Shown in pieces: positions 59,938 to 64,000 of a stretch of DNA of 64,000 nucleotides. The stretch is taken from contig JADJOJ010000009.1 of the NCBI GenBank assembly GCA_016713825.1, positions 62,001 to 126,000 on the forward strand, in the 5' to 3' direction. Under the pieces are notes generated by a model. The model searched no databases, was not told where the DNA came from, and saw nothing but the letters and a program-made list of their open reading frames with translations. The position numbers were made by a program, and so were the translations under genes. Position 1 is the stretch's first letter, and every line of letters starts with the position of its first letter. Source of the DNA: Candidatus Leptofilum gracile. GTDB taxonomy: Bacteria > Chloroflexota > Anaerolineae > Promineifilales > Promineifilaceae.

Positions 59938-61674
59938 TTAACTGCGTCGGCGCAAACCCAGGTAGACGAGCAGCAGGGCAAAGGCGGCGCTGAGGAGGCC
60001 ACCGGCAACGGCCGTTCGCCCCACACCTTCTTGTTTTTCCACCACCACTGGCGTACTTTCCGGCTTTTTCAGCATCGAATGCCAGTCGGGCACCTCATCT
60101 TTGGGTGGCAGACTGTACTTTTCTTGCCACCGTTTTTGGTAAGCGGCCCACTCTTCGGCCCAACGGCCGTTTTCCCACCCCAACTCTGCCTGGCAAATTT
60201 GCTGAATGCGCCCCTCAAACTGCGCTCCGCCCTGCGGCAGCAGCAGCCCCAGCCGCACCCGCCGCAGCAGCAAATCATCCAGATGCACCACACCTTCGCT
60301 GCGCGCCGCCCAGCGCAGCTCTGCCCACAGCACGTTGCTGTTGGGGATGTTGACCAGTTCATCCGATTGGGCCGCGTTTACCAACGCTTCTGCTTCCTGG
60401 CCGTAGCGACCAATCAGCCGTCGCCGGGTTTCTTCTGGCAGCCGCACGGACAAATCTTTTGTCACCTCGTTCAGTGCCGGGGCATCTTCATCAATTTTGG
60501 GCATCTCTGGCAGCGCCACCCGCGCCGCTTTCAGCGCGTCCAGGGCGATGAGGCGGAAGGTGGTCAGCTTGCCGCCGGTCACCGTCAGCAGCCCGTTTTC
60601 GGTCCACACCACATGGTCGCGCGATTCAGCCGACGGGTCTACCTTGCCGGTATTGATGACCGGGCGCACCCCGGCAAAGGTGGCCATCACGTCATCCAGC
60701 GTCAGCGCCAGCGACGGGTAGCGGGATTCAACGGCGGCCATCAGGTAGGCCACTTCGCCAGGGGTGATGTGCGGTTCGTGGCTCAACTCTTCCCCGTGAT
60801 CCACGTCGGTGGTGCCCACCAGCGTCACGCCGTCCCAGGGAAAAATGAAGACAAAACGGCCGTCCAGTGGATGGTTAAACGAGACCGCCTGGGCAATGGG
60901 AAAGCGCCATTGGGGAAAAATGAGATGGCTGCCGCGCAACGGCCGTAATCGTGGTTCCTGGTCTACTTTTACCCGCAAATCATCGGCCCAGGCCCCCGTG
61001 GCGTTGATGACGATTTTGGCGCGGACTGACTTTTTGCGGCTGGTTTCACGGTCTTGCAGCGTCACGCCCACCACCTGCCCCTCTTCCCGGACGAGATCGA
61101 CGGCGGCTGTGTAATTTACGGCCGTACCGCCCGCCGCCACCGCCTCGCGGATGACCCGCAGCACCAGACGGGCATCGTCTGTTTGGGCATCAAAATAGTG
61201 GAACGCGCCCGCCAAATCCTGCACGTTCAGGCGCGGGGCCAGCATCCACACCTCCTGCGGGCTGTAGTAGCGATGGCTCCATTGCAGCGCCACCAAATCG
61301 TAAAACGACAGCCCGGCGCGGACGAGCCATTTTTCGCGAAGTTGGCCGCTGCCTTTTTCGTTGGCCAGCAAAAAGCCCAGCGGGTCCACCAGCCCCGGCG
61401 CGGATTCTTGCAGCCGCTGCCGCTCCTGCACGCTGGCCTGCGTCAGCCCAATTTTGCCCTGCTTCAGGTAGCGCAGCCCGCCGTGTACCAGCTTGGAGCT
61501 GCGGCTGGAGGTACCAAAGGCAAAGTCGCGCTGCTCTACCAGCAGCACTTTTAAGCCCAGCCGGGTCGCCTCGCGCAAAATGCCCGCGCCGGTAATGCCG
61601 CCGCCCACCACCACGATGTCCCACGGCTGGTCTAAATTCTTCCAAATCTGTTCACGCCAGTTTTTATTCCACAT
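59938..61674 (-). CDS. glpD: FAD-dependent glycerol-3-phosphate dehydrogenase with C-terminal membrane anchor
   Basis: 578 residues. FAD site DIVVVGGGITGAGILREATR, then VLLVEQRDFAFGTSSRSSKL and VHGGLRYLKQGKIGLTQASV (GlpD signature), NATGAWADDLR, GVTLVGTTDVDHGEE and GLLTVTGGKLTTFRLIALDA. The DAO_C helical domain follows. It oxidises glycerol 3-phosphate to DHAP and feeds electrons to the quinone pool. Unusually, residues about 553-573 (AVAGGLLSAAFALLLVYLGL) form a membrane helix ending RRRS, absent from typical GlpD, which binds membranes through basic patches. The neighbouring leftward gene encodes an alkyl-DHAP-synthase-like enzyme; both act on DHAP chemistry. Confidence 0.92.
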   Translation of the reverse strand: MWNKNWREQIWKNLDQPWDIVVVGGGITGAGILREATRLGLKVLLVEQRDFAFGTSSRSSKLVHGGLRYLKQGKIGLTQASVQERQRLQESAPGLVDPLGFLLANEKGSGQLREKWLVRAGLSFYDLVALQWSHRYYSPQEVWMLAPRLNVQDLAGAFHYFDAQTDDARLVLRVIREAVAAGGTAVNYTAAVDLVREEGQVVGVTLQDRETSRKKSVRAKIVINATGAWADDLRVKVDQEPRLRPLRGSHLIFPQWRFPIAQAVSFNHPLDGRFVFIFPWDGVTLVGTTDVDHGEELSHEPHITPGEVAYLMAAVESRYPSLALTLDDVMATFAGVRPVINTGKVDPSAESRDHVVWTENGLLTVTGGKLTTFRLIALDALKAARVALPEMPKIDEDAPALNEVTKDLSVRLPEETRRRLIGRYGQEAEALVNAAQSDELVNIPNSNVLWAELRWAARSEGVVHLDDLLLRRVRLGLLLPQGGAQFEGRIQQICQAELGWENGRWAEEWAAYQKRWQEKYSLPPKDEVPDWHSMLKKPESTPVVVEKQEGVGRTAVAGGLLSAAFALLLVYLGLRRRS

Positions 61675-61756
61675 AAAAGTTAATCCCGTAGCCGCCGTTT
61701 CTTAACTGCGAAAAAGTTTGCCAGTTTGCCAGTGGGCGAGTGCGCCGGTAGGGTTA

Positions 61757-61818
61757 TTCACCCCTTCACCCGTTCACCCGTTCACCTTGTCACCCTGTCA
61801 CCCCCTCATCCCTTCACC
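61757..61818. repeat. TTCACCC microsatellite at a gene end
   Basis: About eight TTCACCC(C/G)-type units, running into the last codons of the flavoprotein gene (stop at 61806). Confidence 0.7.
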
Positions 61819-63401
61819 AAAACCCCCGGATTCATCACCCCTGCCGGATCAAACTGCCGGGCGACGGCTTCTAAGGTGTGAATACCCAGCGAACCTTTTT
61901 CCGCTGGCAAATAAGGCTGGTGGTCGCGGCCGACGCCGTGCTGGTGGCTGATGGTGCCGCCGTGCCGCACGATCGCCTGGCTGGCGGCCGTTTTCATCGC
62001 CGTCCATCGTGCCAAATTCAGTTCCGGGTCTGGCGCGAGGCGGAAGAGGTAGGTGGTGTAGATGCTGCAGCCGGTGGCGTACATGTGCGACAGGTGGGTG
62101 AAGACGTGCAGCTGCTCGTCGAACTGGGCCATGGCGTTTTTGAGGCTGGTTTCGATGTCGTTGAGGGTGGCGTCTACCTGGTTCCAGGTAACGGCCGTTT
62201 CCAACGTATCTACCCCGTACCCCAGCTCCCACAGCACATTGCGCAGGTACGGCGTGCGGAAGCGCCCCTTTTGCCATTGGCTGCCAAACTGCTGCCCCAC
62301 GTGGATGCCGCTGTGCGCCTTGGCCATGTCCACCGCCTCACTGCGGGCGGTGTTGACGATGTGTCGGTTGCCGCTAAACCCAATCAGCAGCATCGACTTG
62401 TTCTCGTCCACGCCGCGCAGGCTCAGCAGCCGCTCCAGCGTGCCGATGAGCAGCTCGTGCCCGGCCAGCTTGAGCGTCGTTTCCGTCTCGATGCCGGTGC
62501 TGAGGCGCAGCATGGAGAGGGGGAGATTGGCCTGGAGCATTTGGCGAACGGCCGTTTTCCCAGCCTCAAAATCGGGGAAGAAGATGGCGTTAAACGATTC
62601 CCGCTCCGGCAAGGGGGAAATGCGCACCGTGGCTTCGGTGATGATGCCCAGGCGGCCTTCGGAGCCGAGGACGAGCTGGCGCAAATCTGGCCCGGCGGCG
62701 GAGGCGGGCAGGGGTGGCAGGATGAGATCGCCTGCCGGGGCCAGCAGCTTGCCCCCCGCGAACAGGTCTTCGATACGGCCGTACCCCCGCGACTGCTGCC
62801 CGCTGGAGCGCGTCGCCACCCAGCCGCCCAGCGTGGAGTATTCAAACGACTGGGGAAAATGACCCAGCGTGTACCCTTTGGCCCGCAGCTGGGCTTCCAT
62901 TTCCGGCCCGGCCACGCCCGCGCCAAAGGTGGCCAGCTGGCTGGTGCTGTCCAGCGCCGTCAGGCGGCTGAGCCGCTGTAAATTCACGGTGAGCACGGGG
63001 CGGTCGCCCGGCTCCGGGTTGATGTGGCCCACCACGCTGGTGCCGCCGCCGTACGGAATCAGCTTCAGGTCGTGGCTGCGGGCCAGTTGCAGCAGGGTGA
63101 GCACGTCGGCTTCGGTTTGGGGGAAGGCGACGCCGTCGGGGAAGGTGCCAATTTGGCCGCTGCGCAGGGCAATCCAGTCTGGAAAGCTTTGGCCACGGGC
63201 GTGCATCAGCCGCGTTTCGGCGTCCGTTTGGATGAGCGGGTGAGCGGGCAGGCGGCTGGCGGGCACGGTGGCCACGGCGTCGGCCAGGGTGGCATCCTGC
63301 GGTGGCGTGGTTTCGCCCACCAGATCAACCAGAAATTCGCCTGCTTTTTCGGGGAGGGGGTGGTGTACGGCCGTATCGCCCCAACCATTCCATCGTTTCA
63401 T
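61806..63401 (-). CDS. FAD-binding oxidase, alkyl-DHAP synthase-like
   Basis: About 531 residues from MKRWNGWGDTAVHHPLPEKA (ATG 63401, AAAGG upstream), the usual opening of bacterial AGPS-like proteins. PCMH-type FAD domain: VAFPQTEADVLTLLQLARSH, LIPYGGGTSVVGHINP (pyrophosphate loop), FPQSFEYSTLGGWVATRSSG, LVLGSEGRLGIITEATV. C-terminal cap: MYATGCSIYTTYLFRLAPDP and GTISHQHGVGRDHQPYL, corresponding to the AGPS His motif with HQH for HHH. The enzyme family swaps an acyl for an alkyl chain on DHAP in ether-lipid synthesis, or acts as a D-lactate-type dehydrogenase in distant members. Pairing with GlpD favours DHAP/ether-lipid chemistry; this is inference. Confidence 0.88.
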   Translation of the reverse strand: MKRWNGWGDTAVHHPLPEKAGEFLVDLVGETTPPQDATLADAVATVPASRLPAHPLIQTDAETRLMHARGQSFPDWIALRSGQIGTFPDGVAFPQTEADVLTLLQLARSHDLKLIPYGGGTSVVGHINPEPGDRPVLTVNLQRLSRLTALDSTSQLATFGAGVAGPEMEAQLRAKGYTLGHFPQSFEYSTLGGWVATRSSGQQSRGYGRIEDLFAGGKLLAPAGDLILPPLPASAAGPDLRQLVLGSEGRLGIITEATVRISPLPERESFNAIFFPDFEAGKTAVRQMLQANLPLSMLRLSTGIETETTLKLAGHELLIGTLERLLSLRGVDENKSMLLIGFSGNRHIVNTARSEAVDMAKAHSGIHVGQQFGSQWQKGRFRTPYLRNVLWELGYGVDTLETAVTWNQVDATLNDIETSLKNAMAQFDEQLHVFTHLSHMYATGCSIYTTYLFRLAPDPELNLARWTAMKTAASQAIVRHGGTISHQHGVGRDHQPYLPAEKGSLGIHTLEAVARQFDPAGVMNPGVLVKG

Positions 63402-63509
63402 AGCTGCCATCCTTTGGTTTGTCGCTTTATAGATTGGTCCAATCTTGGTGAGCGTTTGGTTTCTTGAATGATAGGTCAGATGTTGGGTAGTTGTCCAGAA
63501 GGCTGGAGA

Positions 63510-63574
63510 AAGTGCCAGGCACAGGGCTTTGGGTTTTAAGCAAGTAAAGCCGTTCTGCCCTGTGCCTGGCACTT
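63510..63574. terminator. 18-bp perfect inverted repeat in divergent region
   Basis: AAGTGCCAGGCACAGGGC (63510-63527) pairs with GCCCTGTGCCTGGCACTT (63557-63574), 29-nt loop; the tip GTGCCAGGCAC is itself palindromic. It lies between divergent genes, so it is more likely a repeat or regulatory cruciform than a terminator. Confidence 0.45.
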
Positions 63575-63628
63575 AAAGATCGCCACCAAGAAATTTGCGC
63601 GGGGATGGGATTTTTGTGAAAATGCGTC

Positions 63629-64000
63629 ATGCAGCCTATAGGGTATCCGGTTAATCATGCGCTGTTGCAGCGCTATTGGCAAAATTTTATGGCGACGGGG
63701 TCGGTAACGGCCGTTCCCGGCGCAGAACCAGACCTGACTGTCATCCAATCGTGGCAGCGCTGTGCCCCGTTGTCTGACCCCACCGTTGTGCCCCATCCTC
63801 CCATCTTGCGCGAGCCTGCGCTGCAATCGCTGCTCAAAGCCCAGCAAGAAATCATCACCGTTTCCATTCCATTTATGGAAGATATGCATCAATATATCGA
63901 AGGCTCCGGCGCGGCAATTTTGCTGGCAGATGGCACTGGCTGTTTGCTGGCGCTGTGTGGTGATCCGGTGGCGCAGGAGATGGTGCAGGCGCGAAATTTG
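63629..64000 (+). CDS. AcoR-like GAF-domain regulator (3' partial)
   Basis: The frame from ATG 63629 is open to the window end (124 residues). LLQRYWQNFMATGSV leads to VIQSWQRCAPLSDPTVVP, matching the I-x-x-S-W-x-R-C...D-P motif that opens AcoR/FhlA-type regulators, then LLKAQQEIITVSIPFMEDMH and QYIEGSGAAILLADGTGCLL, the first strands of a GAF domain. Full-length relatives continue into an AAA+ or other output domain that cannot be seen here. It diverges from the flavoprotein gene and may regulate the glycerol/ether-lipid pair, a guess from position. Confidence 0.7.
   Translation, partial: MQPIGYPVNHALLQRYWQNFMATGSVTAVPGAEPDLTVIQSWQRCAPLSDPTVVPHPPILREPALQSLLKAQQEIITVSIPFMEDMHQYIEGSGAAILLADGTGCLLALCGDPVAQEMVQARNL

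Larger units (their letters stand above)
1328..63714. repeat. Highly iterated palindrome ACGGCCGT (about 100 copies)
   Basis: Counted by eye along the window: first at 1328-1335, last at 63707-63714, mean spacing about 620 bp, in coding and non-coding DNA. Often extended symmetrically; GGAAACGGCCGTTTCC occurs at 38787-38802 and 39921-39936. In genes it reads T-A-V, (N/D/H/Y)-G-R or R-P according to frame. Confidence 0.9.

Overview
This 64 kb window looks like chromosome of a GC-rich, repeat-laden member of the Chloroflexota (Anaerolineae/Caldilineae-like). That is an inference from gene content and style: many secreted or lipoprotein genes, PAS/GAF-rich kinases, LytTR and LacI regulators, a DUF1800/DUF1501 pair, and very many small fold-back repeats between genes. 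No rRNA, tRNA or CRISPR array was recognised. The strongest genome-wide signal is the octamer palindrome ACGGCCGT, seen about 100 times by eye (about 1 expected), comparable in density to the HIP1 palindrome of cyanobacteria.

Layout. 1-3.0 kb: 3' part of a NACHT NTPase with a C-terminal FGE/C-type-lectin-like domain, a strong hairpin and a truncated Avd-like gene, together resembling the remains of a diversity-generating retroelement (no template repeat or reverse transcriptase in view). 3.1-9.2 kb: housekeeping genes (LON-domain protein, beta-helix lipoprotein, M32 carboxypeptidase overlapping a VTT membrane protein, esterase, DUF1992). 9.2-18.7 kb, leftward: a probable fructan/sucrose locus with LacI regulator and twin operators, sugar-binding protein duplicated in tandem, two permeases, two GH32/43-type hydrolases and a Coa1-like protein; no ATPase subunit is present, so a shared one would be needed. 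18.7-21.6 kb: sigma-70 factor converging on a WS/DGAT acyltransferase. 21.8-27.8 kb: three secreted proteins, each with a short YLPLV-like C-terminus. 27.8-33.4 kb: SDR epimerase, beta-carbonic anhydrase plus DUF4177, FAD oxidoreductase, coiled-coil protein and EamA transporter.

33.5-40 kb: alpha/beta hydrolase with an operator and terminator in its promoter/leader, a decayed IS3-family element, DUF1295, APH-fold kinase, DUF937 and HSL-type esterase. 40-46.7 kb, leftward: LytTR/LytS two-component pair, lipoproteins, and the DUF1501/DUF1800 pair. 46.9-59.1 kb: two large PAS/GAF histidine kinases, TetR regulator, secreted proteins, FmdE-like protein. 59.3-64 kb: SnoaL-like protein, glycerol-3-phosphate dehydrogenase with a C-terminal membrane anchor, an alkyl-DHAP-synthase-like flavoprotein, and the start of an AcoR-like GAF regulator.

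Cautions: at least eleven apparent single-base frameshifts lie in homopolymer runs, mostly G/C, so many 'broken' genes may be sequence errors. Intergenic DNA is dominated by structured repeats, including a 106-bp MITE in two identical copies with distinct 7-bp target duplications.
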